A DNA stretch of 64,000 nucleotides, from assembly GCF_000518605.1 (NCBI RefSeq), contig NZ_JADX01000019.1, positions 57,161-121,160 of the forward strand, given 5' to 3'. The first letter of the stretch is position 1, and the number at the start of each line of letters is the position of its first letter. The position numbers and the translations under genes are program-made. The notes under the pieces were generated by a model, which saw only the letters and a program-made list of their open reading frames with translations, did not search any database and was not told the DNA's origin. Below, piece by piece: positions 36,819 through 45,225 of the stretch. Source of the DNA: Shewanella fidelis ATCC BAA-318 (GTDB lineage: Bacteria > Pseudomonadota > Gammaproteobacteria > Enterobacterales > Shewanellaceae).

Positions 36819-37712
36819 ATGCTTAAAATGATGAGTATTTGGGCAGCACTTTCAGTGCTGCTTTTTGTTTCTTCGGCGCAAGCGACTCCAATTGAAAGGG
36901 AGCCGCAAAAAACGCGCTATGACAGAGCATTCCCTATCTGGGCGCAAGAAGCGATTGATTTAGGTCATGAACTTCCAAAGCCTTATGGTTTTACATTGAA
37001 TTATATGAATATGGATCAGCCGTTAGTTGTCGATTCAGTGGGCTTTTCTGGATTAGGTGGCCTAGATGACATATTGAGTATCAAAGGTAGTCAAGCAGAG
37101 CAAAGCTCAGAAACTCTGTCACTTAGAGGTGATATGTGGTTATTACCTTTTTTAAATCTATACGGGATCATTGGTCACACTAAAGGTAGCAGTATCGCTA
37201 ACGTTAAGTTAGAGGCGGATTTGACCGAGGTGTTGCCACCAATATTTTGTAAATTCAACCCCTGTACAGCCACAAGTCCTGCTTTTGATTTTATCTTGGA
37301 TTTTAAAGGCACGACATATGGGGTTGGCGGTACGCTAGTTGGCGGTATTGATAATTGGTTTGCCTTGCTTGATGTTAACTACACCAATACTCGGTTGAAT
37401 ATCCTTGACGGTGAGATAAGTAGCATTGTGGTATCTCCCCGAGTTGGCTACCGCACTGAATATAACAATCGTGATGTGCAGATTTGGGTTGGTGCCATGT
37501 ATCAAAATGTTGAGCAAAACTTTAGTGGCTACTTGCGTGATATTGGTATTCCTATTGGCAATGCTAAGTTCGAGGTTAATCAGCACTTGGCAGATAAGTG
37601 GAATGGTTTGATTGGTAGTCAAGTCAGTTTAACCAATAGTATTGATCTATTGATGGAGTTTGGCTTAGGCACTCGCACCAGCTTAATGGTGGGCCTTGGT
37701 TATCGCTTCTAA
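36819..37712 (+). CDS. Outer-membrane beta-barrel protein
   Basis: 297 residues: signal peptide cleaved near AQA, then a barrel-like pattern with paired aromatic strands (LSLRGDMWLLPFLNLYGIIG, TTYGVGGTLVGG, VSPRVGYRTEYNN, MVGLGYRF terminus). Two Cys lie close together (CKFNPC). First gene of a four-gene envelope operon. Function unknown. Confidence 0.72.
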   Translation: MLKMMSIWAALSVLLFVSSAQATPIEREPQKTRYDRAFPIWAQEAIDLGHELPKPYGFTLNYMNMDQPLVVDSVGFSGLGGLDDILSIKGSQAEQSSETLSLRGDMWLLPFLNLYGIIGHTKGSSIANVKLEADLTEVLPPIFCKFNPCTATSPAFDFILDFKGTTYGVGGTLVGGIDNWFALLDVNYTNTRLNILDGEISSIVVSPRVGYRTEYNNRDVQIWVGAMYQNVEQNFSGYLRDIGIPIGNAKFEVNQHLADKWNGLIGSQVSLTNSIDLLMEFGLGTRTSLMVGLGYRF

Positions 37713-37756
37713 GGTTTGTGTGATTGGTTGTTTGCTTACATGATTTGGGGATGAAT

Positions 37757-38665
37757 ATGCGCATTATCATCAGTTTGTTATTTGCTTTATTGATGGCTGG
37801 CTGCTCAGCTGTTGATATTGTTGATGCGAGTGAAAAAGCGGCTTTGCAGCAAGCCGGCTTTGCTCAGCATAAACTCAGTCTGCAAGAGGGCGGTGAGCTT
37901 AACTATTGGCAGGCAGGCCAAGGTGAAACCATATTGCTATTACATGGATTTGGCGGCACTGCCACCACAAGTTGGCAGCAAGTGATGATAAGCCTAAGTC
38001 AAGACTATCAAGTGATTGCACCAGATCTAGCATGGTTTGGAGAGTCATATAGTAAAGGTGAAGCGCGTTTATCAACTCAGTCGCAAGCGATTAGACAACT
38101 TATAGCGGCATTGGAGCTTGATAAGGTAAATCTTGTGGGGATCTCTTACGGCGGTTTTGTGACATTTGATTTGATGCTTAGTGAGCCGAAAGTGGCTAAA
38201 GCTGTACTTGTTGCTAGCCCTGGAGTGCTGTTTTCAGACGCTGAACTAGCGGCGTTGAATCAACGTTTTGACGCTGCTGAGGCGAGTGACATTTTTGTGC
38301 CGCAAAACCCTAAACAGATGCGACGTTTACTTGATGGTACTTTTGTTGATTTTCCTTGGTATCCCGGTTTTATAGACGCGGAAATCTATGCCAAATATTT
38401 TGCAGGTCATCTAGATGAAAAACGTCAACTGATCGATACTCTAACAGATGATAGAGACCGTATTGCTGCTAGTGTTGCAGTGGGCTCTCTACCGCCTAGT
38501 ATGTTGATTTGGGGCGAGCATGACAAAGTGTTTCCACTTAATTTAGGGATTCAGCTTGCTGATTATTTAACGGCACCGATTGTGGTTATTCCAGATGGCG
38601 CTCATGGTTTAAGTAATGACTATCCAGAAATCGTCAGCCAATCAGTTAAGGCGTTTGTGCAATGA
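37757..38665 (+). CDS. Alpha/beta hydrolase lipoprotein
   Basis: About 302 residues. Start chosen at the ATG at 37757, which has TTTGGGG at good spacing and gives a short lipoprotein signal (LLFALLMAGC). Canonical alpha/beta hydrolase: LLLHGFGG oxyanion region, nucleophile GISYGG, Asp in WGEHDKVFP and His in DGAHGLSND. Anchoring in the envelope is unusual for this family and suggests an envelope lipid, peptidoglycan ester or quorum-type ester substrate. Its TGA overlaps the next ATG. Confidence 0.82.
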   Translation: MRIIISLLFALLMAGCSAVDIVDASEKAALQQAGFAQHKLSLQEGGELNYWQAGQGETILLLHGFGGTATTSWQQVMISLSQDYQVIAPDLAWFGESYSKGEARLSTQSQAIRQLIAALELDKVNLVGISYGGFVTFDLMLSEPKVAKAVLVASPGVLFSDAELAALNQRFDAAEASDIFVPQNPKQMRRLLDGTFVDFPWYPGFIDAEIYAKYFAGHLDEKRQLIDTLTDDRDRIAASVAVGSLPPSMLIWGEHDKVFPLNLGIQLADYLTAPIVVIPDGAHGLSNDYPEIVSQSVKAFVQ

Positions 38666-39948
38666 GTTACAGCCTACAAATGATTAAAGCGCTCGGCTTT
38701 TTACTGGTTGTATTATTGATGGGTTGCAGCAGTAGTGATTGGCAGGTGAGGGCGTTACCGAATGACGCTGCCATAGGTGCTGTGTTAGATGATGAGCCGG
38801 ATCTTAATCAGTTACACGCCCTTTCATTACAAGAGTTACCTTTAGTACCTATCCCTAAGGCTGTGCGACCTTGCTGTGCGTTTGGCAATGCGCAAAAGGT
38901 TAAAGTGGGTCCAGTGCCGATCCCATTTTTTCGTTATGCTAATACATTAGCTGTTGATAGTGTTGGCCCCCATGCGTTTGAAGCCGGCACATTTAGTTTT
39001 CAAAAAGATGCCCCTAACGGTAAGCGTGGCACCGAGCATAATGGTCAAATGTATACCCTAAAAGGGGGCTTTATTGACTTGGCGCATGTGCGTGATACTG
39101 CCGATAATGCCATAGCGTTGTTTTATCGTATCTACCCTAAGTTAGGCCAAGTACAAACCATCAAATTACCTGATGAAATTGGCCCAAGAGTGATTGAGCT
39201 AAGCGCATTCGACACATCGGATCTAACGCCTCGGCAGCAATGGGAAGTCGCTGCGGCAATGGCTGTAAGATTGGCCTATTTTATGGCAGAAGCTCATGAG
39301 GTGGCGCAGTGGCATGGTTATCGTAGCTGGGCGCCTTGGTCTGAAACGGTTTCTGCTTATTCCCCTGAAGATCTCTACTCAAATATGCTTGGCGCTAAAA
39401 TTGCTCTAGGCCTGATAAATAACAACTTAGCAATGAGTAAAGAGCTGTATAACCAGCATATGAGTCAGTGGTTAGCGGCAACGCTTGCTTGGTTGGAGCC
39501 GGTGTCAATCAAGCAAACAAATGCACTTTTTGACGCAGTCGATGGTCATTGGTGGGACTCAAACCAAGCATTGCCAAGTAAGTTTATGCTTTTGAAACGC
39601 CACTATGATCTGGGGGATAGGCAGTCGCCATATTTAGTGCCTAAATCATTAGCAGAGCAAGATGAAAGCTGGCAAGTATTAGCGCCGCTGTATAGCAATG
39701 AAGTTAACCCACATGTGTTGTCGCTAAGCCGGGTTATTCATGGTGTTGAGATTGATACTGTTGCTTCCCAAAAACTGGTTGTAGCAGATAAATTTCAAGC
39801 TAGTTTTCAGCATATCCCCGCTAAGTTGTGGCAGCAAGGTTTCACTCAGGCCGATTTTAAACAGATAAGTGATTACAACCGAGTGCAGGGTGAACTTGAG
39901 TTGCAGCAGCATCGGCAAGCAGAGCAAGCCTCATTGGAGGCGCAATGA
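38662..39948 (+). CDS. DUF4056-like lipoprotein
   Basis: 428 residues with lipobox (VVLLMGC). Two adjacent Cys (RPCCAFG) after the linker. Central motifs include GGFIDLAHVRDTADNA, AEAHEVAQWHGYRSW and AYSPEDLYSNMLGAKIALGL, with conserved His and Glu that could bind metal. I recall this as DUF4056, function unknown. It overlaps both neighbours by 4 bp (ATGA), so translation is coupled. Confidence 0.7.
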   Translation: MSYSLQMIKALGFLLVVLLMGCSSSDWQVRALPNDAAIGAVLDDEPDLNQLHALSLQELPLVPIPKAVRPCCAFGNAQKVKVGPVPIPFFRYANTLAVDSVGPHAFEAGTFSFQKDAPNGKRGTEHNGQMYTLKGGFIDLAHVRDTADNAIALFYRIYPKLGQVQTIKLPDEIGPRVIELSAFDTSDLTPRQQWEVAAAMAVRLAYFMAEAHEVAQWHGYRSWAPWSETVSAYSPEDLYSNMLGAKIALGLINNNLAMSKELYNQHMSQWLAATLAWLEPVSIKQTNALFDAVDGHWWDSNQALPSKFMLLKRHYDLGDRQSPYLVPKSLAEQDESWQVLAPLYSNEVNPHVLSLSRVIHGVEIDTVASQKLVVADKFQASFQHIPAKLWQQGFTQADFKQISDYNRVQGELELQQHRQAEQASLEAQ

Positions 39949-41147
39949 CAATAGTGAGCAAAACGTCCAATTTAATTAGCTGTAGTCGATTGTTGCTCCT
40001 GTTCGTTAGTTTGATTTTGTCTGCAACCTATGCGATGTCGGAAGAGATAGATCAAGAGACTGAAGCTGCTGATAGCCAGCAGTCGCAAGGGTGGATTGAA
40101 GATTTTTTACAAACCTTGGGCGCAGATGGTGAGTTTGACCCGAATAAGTTGATTGATTTTAGTTATCTTCCGGGACCATTTTATAACCCTGAAATGGATT
40201 TAGGAGTGGGGATATCGGCAGTTGGTTTATATCAAATAGATGGTGATGATGACGTTAGCCAACTGTCATCACTGGTGATTAATGGCCTTGCATCAACTAA
40301 TGGTGCGCTGGGCGTTGCGGTCGCAAACAAAACCTTTATCAATCAAGATCAGCAAAGGTTTTACCTCAACGCTGAATTGTTTGATGCGCCAGATGTGTTC
40401 TACGGTATTGGTTATGATACTAACCATCAAGATACGAATAGAATCGATTTCAATCAGCGAATAGCGTCAATTAATCCAATGTTATTACAGCGGATGAGCC
40501 CGACAAGCTTCGTTGGCATCGGTTTTGATTTTAGCTACGCAGAAGCGAGTAAAATCGAGCAGTTAGATTCGGTCGTTGAACCAGACATACTTGATGAGAG
40601 CTCGCGCAGTGTTGGTTTAAATGTACTGTTGAATCACGATAGTCGTGACAATGTTCTTAATCCGCGATTAGGGCGTATTCTTGAGATAGATGCTAGGTTT
40701 TATCGACAGTATTTGGGCAGTAAAACTGACTTTGATGTCTATAACGCACTCTATAGCGAATACATGCAGACCGGTCGTGATGAAGATATTTTAGCTTGGC
40801 AGGTACGAGGACGATTCACCAGTGGTGAGGTGCCGTGGGATCAACTATCTAAAGTGGGCGGTGGTGATTTACTTAGAGGCTACACATCAGGCCGTTATCG
40901 CGATAAACAGATGCTAATGTCACAAGTGGAGTATCGTTTAAACTTACCCGGGCGTCATGGCATGGTATTTTGGGCTGGCGCGGGCATGATAGCTGATGAT
41001 GTCAGTGAGTTTGATGGTAAAAGCATTTTGCCAAATGCTGGGGTTGGTTATCGCTTTGAAGTTAAGCCTAGAGTTAATTTGCGTTTAGATATGGCCTGGG
41101 GCGATGGTGATAATGGCTTCTATTTCAATGTTAATGAAGCATTTTAG
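39945..41147 (+). CDS. BamA/TamA-superfamily outer-membrane protein without POTRA domains
   Basis: 400 residues: signal peptide, a short linker of about 40 residues, then a 16-strand-type D15/BamA barrel. The family motif GGDLLRGYTSGRYRD (RGY in place of VRGF) is at about 302-316, and the C-terminus is FYFNVNEAF. No POTRA repeats fit in the N-terminal space. Such proteins may act with phospholipase-like partners; here the partner could be the coupled hydrolase lipoprotein. Confidence 0.85.
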   Translation: MTIVSKTSNLISCSRLLLLFVSLILSATYAMSEEIDQETEAADSQQSQGWIEDFLQTLGADGEFDPNKLIDFSYLPGPFYNPEMDLGVGISAVGLYQIDGDDDVSQLSSLVINGLASTNGALGVAVANKTFINQDQQRFYLNAELFDAPDVFYGIGYDTNHQDTNRIDFNQRIASINPMLLQRMSPTSFVGIGFDFSYAEASKIEQLDSVVEPDILDESSRSVGLNVLLNHDSRDNVLNPRLGRILEIDARFYRQYLGSKTDFDVYNALYSEYMQTGRDEDILAWQVRGRFTSGEVPWDQLSKVGGGDLLRGYTSGRYRDKQMLMSQVEYRLNLPGRHGMVFWAGAGMIADDVSEFDGKSILPNAGVGYRFEVKPRVNLRLDMAWGDGDNGFYFNVNEAF

Positions 41148-41164
41148 TCCATGCGAGACAGTAA

Positions 41165-41186
41165 AAAGGGCCCAACTGGGCCCTTT
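41165..41186. terminator. Bidirectional terminator
   Basis: Perfect AAAGGGCCC-AACT-GGGCCCTTT stem between the envelope operon (+) and the cupin gene (-). Confidence 0.85.
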
Positions 41187-41210
41187 CTGATCTGATAACT
41201 TAGCGATTAG

Positions 41211-41954
41211 TTACTTCTTGAAGATCGCTTCGTTAGTGCCGTAAGGGCCTAAGTTTAGGTCACGCTTACGGATTTCATCTACGCGGTCAAAAGCTTCTTC
41301 AGCTACGCGCAGGTTTTGTACGTCTTTACGCCAGTAGTACTTAAAGCCGTTGAAGTGTGCGTTGTTCGGGTACCAGTACATTACACCTAAACCTTTGTCG
41401 CTTAAGATCGGCGTGTTGTGGATCGTTGCGCCTGGAATGTAGAAGTATTGGCCTAGAGATAGTTTCTGGAACTTGTTTTGCGCTAATGTTTGGCTTTCAC
41501 CAGTTACGACATAATAACACTCTGGTTGACCATGGAAGTGTGGCGCATGGTCTGAGCGGCCACCATCAGTAATACCAATTACAGTTGGGCTGTCTGATAG
41601 CTCTTTCCAAATGTAGCCAACTGGTGATTTAGATTTATCACAGTCAGCGATCTCTAGAATATTTCCGTCATCATCAAGTGATTTACAGAACTGCTGATCG
41701 GCAGGAATACTGCTGTTTGACTTAATCGTAGTAAAGTCGATTTCACCGGCTTCCCAAGCTGCAATATAAGCTTCAACTTCTGGGTTAGCACATTGCTCTG
41801 GCATTGTATCTTGTGGCGCATATGGCGTGCTGTCGTATGGGACTGGCGTCATTTGCTGGTATGGTAGTTGCGCGTGATCGCACTGTGGCCCTTGAGCTAA
41901 AGCAGCGGTAGAAGTTAACGCGGCGATGCCGAACATCATTTTTAGTTTCATCAT
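41211..41954 (-). CDS. Periplasmic DMSP-lyase-type cupin (module A)
   Basis: About 247 residues. Start at the ATG at 41954 fits AGGATGAG better than the ATG at 41960. Signal peptide cleaved after ALA. One cupin barrel at the C-terminal half: metal motif HFHGQPECYYVVTGE (H-x-H-x3-E-x-Y), then GQYFYIPGATIHNTPI with the fourth ligand His. This H/H/E/Y/H pattern matches DMSP lyases of the DddL/Q/W/K/Y cupin group, which split dimethylsulfoniopropionate into acrylate and DMS. It is a paralog of the cupin at 48653-49393. It lies apart from the flavocytochrome genes but carries the same operator upstream (42085-42112). Activity is inferred. Confidence 0.75.
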   Translation of the reverse strand: MMKLKMMFGIAALTSTAALAQGPQCDHAQLPYQQMTPVPYDSTPYAPQDTMPEQCANPEVEAYIAAWEAGEIDFTTIKSNSSIPADQQFCKSLDDDGNILEIADCDKSKSPVGYIWKELSDSPTVIGITDGGRSDHAPHFHGQPECYYVVTGESQTLAQNKFQKLSLGQYFYIPGATIHNTPILSDKGLGVMYWYPNNAHFNGFKYYWRKDVQNLRVAEEAFDRVDEIRKRDLNLGPYGTNEAIFKK

Positions 41955-42084
41955 TCTCATCCTATTTTTAGCTGGTGCAGCTAAAGCTGCGATATTGTGC
42001 TCGTTTTAACGGGCTTGAACTAACAATAAAGTGATAATTAGGCTGTAAAGTTGAATTGGATCACGCAGCGTTTTTAGCAGCAAA

Positions 42085-42112
42085 ATTATTCGTGAACCTA
42101 GTCGCGAATAAT
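42085..42112. promoter_or_regulatory. Operator-like palindrome copy 1 (cupin A promoter)
   Basis: ATTATTCG (42085-42092) and CGAATAAT (42105-42112) separated by 12 nt. The site shares TTATTCGTGA, the spacing and CGAATAA with the palindrome at 46837-46870. It is about 130 bp before the cupin start codon. The likely ligand is the TetR-family protein at 47090-47857. Confidence 0.7.
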
Positions 42113-42247
42113 CTTTTTTTAGGGAGTGATAGAGCACACGTTTTCAAATCTGCTCCCGAATACAAAGGCCTAGAAAGCGGCCATTTAGTTGCTTTAGTAA
42201 AGAGTGAATAATGGCTAGGTGCGGAAGCTTGTTTAGATTTTTTAATC

Positions 42248-42285
42248 ACAAAAAAAGCCTGTTTTATGATGTAGAAAACAGGCTG
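42248..42285 (-). terminator. Terminator of the DcaP-like porin gene
   Basis: Perfect AGCCTGTTTT stem with 9-nt loop followed, on the minus strand, by seven T. It lies 58 bp after the stop codon. The 42113-42342 stretch otherwise contains no convincing gene. Confidence 0.88.
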
Positions 42286-42342
42286 AATGATGAGTAAGAG
42301 ATTGTAGATGTAGAGCAATGGTAGCAAGCTCTATAACCTAGC

Positions 42343-43416
42343 TTAGATATGAAATTGTAAACTCAGCTGAGCGTAATTAGACGCGCCTTGTGGTGCAGCC
42401 TTACCTGTATAGGGATTTTGACCATCATCAATTTGGTAGCGACCTAATTCAAATCCTAGCGCCAGCACTGGGGTTAAATTGGTAAATAGGTTTACTCCGG
42501 CATGGAAGCGGTCGGTTTGCTCTTCTTCTGTCATGGTTACGCCATAAAATAGGCTAGAGCGAGTGCGTTCGGTCCAGAAGTGGCGATAGGCAAACATGGC
42601 AGCTTTGGTTGTTTCTATTTCACCGTTAATCATGTCTCTAGCGGCGTCGGTACCTACGTAGCGCCCTAAATTACCATAATGTAATTGCAGCCTGAGATCA
42701 TCTTTACCTATGGTATTAAGCTTGGCGGCTACAGATACGCCTGCGCCAAACTGGGCACTGTCTTGTGGATCTAAATAGCGCAGTAAGCTCGACACTGAAA
42801 TATTGCCCCAGTCGCCTTTTTTATCAAAGCGGATCACTGCGTCGGGCACATAGTCATTACTGGTATCCACCCACTTTTTATCTGCATCTGTGCTGCCTGC
42901 TTGAGTACCGTAGGTATACGGGTTTTCTAAGGCAAACTGCCAGCTGTCGTTGCTGTAGCGCACTAGTGTTTGTCGTACCATGGCCTGTCCTGCAAGCGGT
43001 ACGCCTAAGTCAGCGGTCTCGGCAAATGTGCTGGTATTAACCATAGTTGACCAAGTCTGCCCAGCAGTAAAACCATCGTACTTGATGTATGCATGACGTA
43101 AACGAGGGCTGTAAGAGTTAGAAAATACCGCATTACCTTGGGACGAACCTGAGAAGTCTATTTCGGCAAAGCCAAACACATCACCGTGAGTAATGCCTAC
43201 GTTAAAGCGGCTTTCTGCGGCGCTAAATTGAGTCCGCTTTGCTGATTCGGCAATACTACCGCCTCCCGTCCAGCTGTCCTGAAAGGCGATATTGCCATCA
43301 ACATAACGTGCGTTGGCTTTAATGAATCCACCAAAGTGATATTCAGTCGCCATTGATAATGGTGAAAAGCTGGCGATTAAACAAATACAAATTGAGGCTT
43401 TAGTTATCGATTTCAT
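42343..43416 (-). CDS. DcaP-like outer-membrane porin (module A)
   Basis: About 357 residues; the ATG at 43416 (behind AAGAAG) begins a signal peptide cleaved after SMA. The barrel starts with YHFGGFIKANARYVDG and includes HAYIKYDGFTAGQTWSTM, the hallmark of DcaP trimeric porins, and ends in YAQLSLQFHI. DcaP relatives transport negatively charged substrates such as dicarboxylates, which fits uptake of an organic acid electron acceptor (acrylate or DMSP). Two terminator hairpins separate it from the upstream porin gene, so its expression may be lower or independent. Confidence 0.82.
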   Translation of the reverse strand: MKSITKASICICLIASFSPLSMATEYHFGGFIKANARYVDGNIAFQDSWTGGGSIAESAKRTQFSAAESRFNVGITHGDVFGFAEIDFSGSSQGNAVFSNSYSPRLRHAYIKYDGFTAGQTWSTMVNTSTFAETADLGVPLAGQAMVRQTLVRYSNDSWQFALENPYTYGTQAGSTDADKKWVDTSNDYVPDAVIRFDKKGDWGNISVSSLLRYLDPQDSAQFGAGVSVAAKLNTIGKDDLRLQLHYGNLGRYVGTDAARDMINGEIETTKAAMFAYRHFWTERTRSSLFYGVTMTEEEQTDRFHAGVNLFTNLTPVLALGFELGRYQIDDGQNPYTGKAAPQGASNYAQLSLQFHI

Positions 43417-43440
43417 AAATTCTTCTTGTTGAGAAAGGGA

Positions 43441-43478
43441 CAAAAAAAGCCCTGATACCTAAGGTATTAAAAGGGCTT
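43441..43478 (-). terminator. Terminator-like hairpin just before the DcaP-like gene
   Basis: On the minus strand an interrupted stem (AGCCCT...AGGGCT with inner AATACC/GTAT pairing) is followed by seven T. It ends 24 bp before the DcaP-like start codon, so it can terminate or attenuate read-through into that gene. Confidence 0.65.
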
Positions 43479-43555
43479 GGTCCATCAAGGTATTTGTTGG
43501 TAGGGATGAGGTACCAAGATAATAATGAGTAGAACCTAATATTTGCAGGGGACAT

Positions 43556-43584
43556 AAAAGCGAAGTGAGAGCGGCTTCGCTTTT
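43556..43584 (-). terminator. Hairpin after the upstream porin gene
   Basis: Perfect 10-bp stem AAAAGCGAAG with CTTCGCTTTT and a 9-nt loop, about 100 bp after the stop of the 43684-44808 gene. Confidence 0.75.
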
Positions 43585-43683
43585 ATGGCTCTTAGCTATA
43601 ACTCGGTTGTGCTAACAAATGCTTATAGCTTGTTCCTGTGCTATCAGCTTTGTTAGTTGCGACTGAATAACCGTAACGGGTTA

Positions 43684-44808
43684 TTAGAAGTAGTAACCGA
43701 AGTTAATATTGACGCGTTTATCCCAGCTGTCGCCCATTTCTGGTAGACCAACATGGTCGTTATTGGCGGTAGAGAAGGTCATATTTTTGCCCATCACAAA
43801 GTCGACCATAGTGTAAGTTGGGCCAGCTGAAATCGCGCAACCAGTCACGTTTTGTAAGCTGTTGTCGAACTCATCGTCGCTCACATCAGGAGTCATGATG
43901 CCAAAATCGTTGTAGCACTTGACGCTACCCCAATCTGTTGGAATGGTTTTCGCTAGGTTTAGGTTGTAAGCCTGACCTTTTGAAGCGATCTCATATTGCC
44001 AACTTACCACTGAAACACCGATAGTGTTTTCGTGTTCTTTGTCATCATACTCATACTGCATTGCTTGTAGTTGCAAATTCCAGCCGTTGTAGCTGCTGTC
44101 TAAATGCAGGGCTACAGCATAACGATCGCCGTTTTCTTGTAGATTGCTGTTATAAATTTGGCCATATTGCAGCGAGGCACCAATAGTCGTTTGGCCACCT
44201 TCATGCTCAGCAGTATAAGTTTGGCGCACGTTGAATTGGTTGGTTTCTTCGTTAGCATAATCAGTACCATTGATGGTACCTGTATAGATGTCAGTCGAAT
44301 AACGCTTGTTTTCACTCGGGCCATACTCAGCACTCTTATAGAATGCTAGATCCGTGTGCCAGCCATTTTTTTCGTAAACAGCTTTAATACCTGTGTCATG
44401 ATCATCTTCAAAACCTAAGTAATAAGGAATGCCAAACCAGTAGCTGTTTGAGATGAAATCGCGGTTACCAAAAGGCACCTTGTTGATACCAAGTTGCAGT
44501 TGCCAGTCAGGGTTTACATCATAGTAAGCATAACCGTACTTGATGTAGTCAGTACCCGAGGTGAAGCGGTATTCTGCAGACAAGCCCCAGTCACCATGCT
44601 TACCATCAAATTTGATGGCAGCCATGTCAAAGTAAAAGTCGCCGCCTTTATCTTTGTTGACTTGGTCATAGTCGCGGTAAGCGTAGTTGACACGCACTGC
44701 ACCGCCTAACTTGATACCATCTTCAGTTTGTTCCGCTGCATGAGCAGTACCTGAAAGTGCGATTGCTGTAGCCACCATCGACAACATAAACTTAGTGGTT
44801 TTTTTCAT
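43684..44808 (-). CDS. OprO/OprP-like porin (module A)
   Basis: About 374 residues. The third of three consecutive ATGs (44808) has correct spacing from AGGGA. Signal peptide cleaved after AHA. The barrel begins GIKLGGAVRVNYAYRDYD and includes WGLSAEYRF, YAYYDVNPDWQLQLGINKVPFG and the DDHDTGIKAVYEKNGWHTDLA region, typical of phosphate-selective/OprO-like porins; it ends in VNINFGYYF. Probably co-transcribed with the cytochrome 48 bp upstream. It may admit the electron acceptor. Confidence 0.8.
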   Translation of the reverse strand: MKKTTKFMLSMVATAIALSGTAHAAEQTEDGIKLGGAVRVNYAYRDYDQVNKDKGGDFYFDMAAIKFDGKHGDWGLSAEYRFTSGTDYIKYGYAYYDVNPDWQLQLGINKVPFGNRDFISNSYWFGIPYYLGFEDDHDTGIKAVYEKNGWHTDLAFYKSAEYGPSENKRYSTDIYTGTINGTDYANEETNQFNVRQTYTAEHEGGQTTIGASLQYGQIYNSNLQENGDRYAVALHLDSSYNGWNLQLQAMQYEYDDKEHENTIGVSVVSWQYEIASKGQAYNLNLAKTIPTDWGSVKCYNDFGIMTPDVSDDEFDNSLQNVTGCAISAGPTYTMVDFVMGKNMTFSTANNDHVGLPEMGDSWDKRVNINFGYYF

Positions 44809-44856
44809 CATCATTCCCTATTACTTTTTTAGGTTTTATAAATTAATCAGTCAAAA

Positions 44857-45225
44857 TTACATCTCTTCAAACCAAGTACGGTGACACTCTGTACATACTG
44901 GTGCTTTCTTCTCATGCTCTGCGTGACACGCTAAGCAACTAGCACCTTGGTTGTAATGCAGTGATTTGTGTGGATGCGCTTCTGGAATAGCCAGCTTGCT
45001 TTCATCAACAGGGATGCTGTTAATATCGCCATGACATTCAACACACGCTGCATCTGTGGTGTTTTTCTTACCTGAGCCTTGGTGGCATGTTTGGCAACCA
45101 TCTTGGTAGATAAACTCGTGGTTTACGCGGCCTTCAGTTTTGCCTTTCATCTTGATTAGATCGCCAGCCATAACGCTGCCTGATACTGAAAGGCTAAGTA
45201 GTACGCTTAGCAATAGCTTGTTCAT
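44857..45225 (-). CDS. Periplasmic tetraheme cytochrome c (module A)
   Basis: 122 residues: signal peptide cleaved after VMA and four CxxCH sites (CQTCH, CVECH, CLACH, CTECH) with extra His for bis-His ligation, as in the heme domain of flavocytochrome c3. The separate heme and flavin subunits are the split arrangement known for acrylate and methacrylate reductases. AAGGAG precedes the ATG, which overlaps the flavoprotein stop (TAATG), so the two subunits are translationally coupled. Electrons should come from CymA. Confidence 0.93.
   Translation of the reverse strand: MNKLLLSVLLSLSVSGSVMAGDLIKMKGKTEGRVNHEFIYQDGCQTCHQGSGKKNTTDAACVECHGDINSIPVDESKLAIPEAHPHKSLHYNQGASCLACHAEHEKKAPVCTECHRTWFEEM

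Noticed and set aside
42061..42327. Minus-strand frame of 88 codons in the cupin-porin gap
   Set aside because: It runs through a rho-independent terminator and the operator palindrome, has no domain or ribosome-binding site, and has odd composition.
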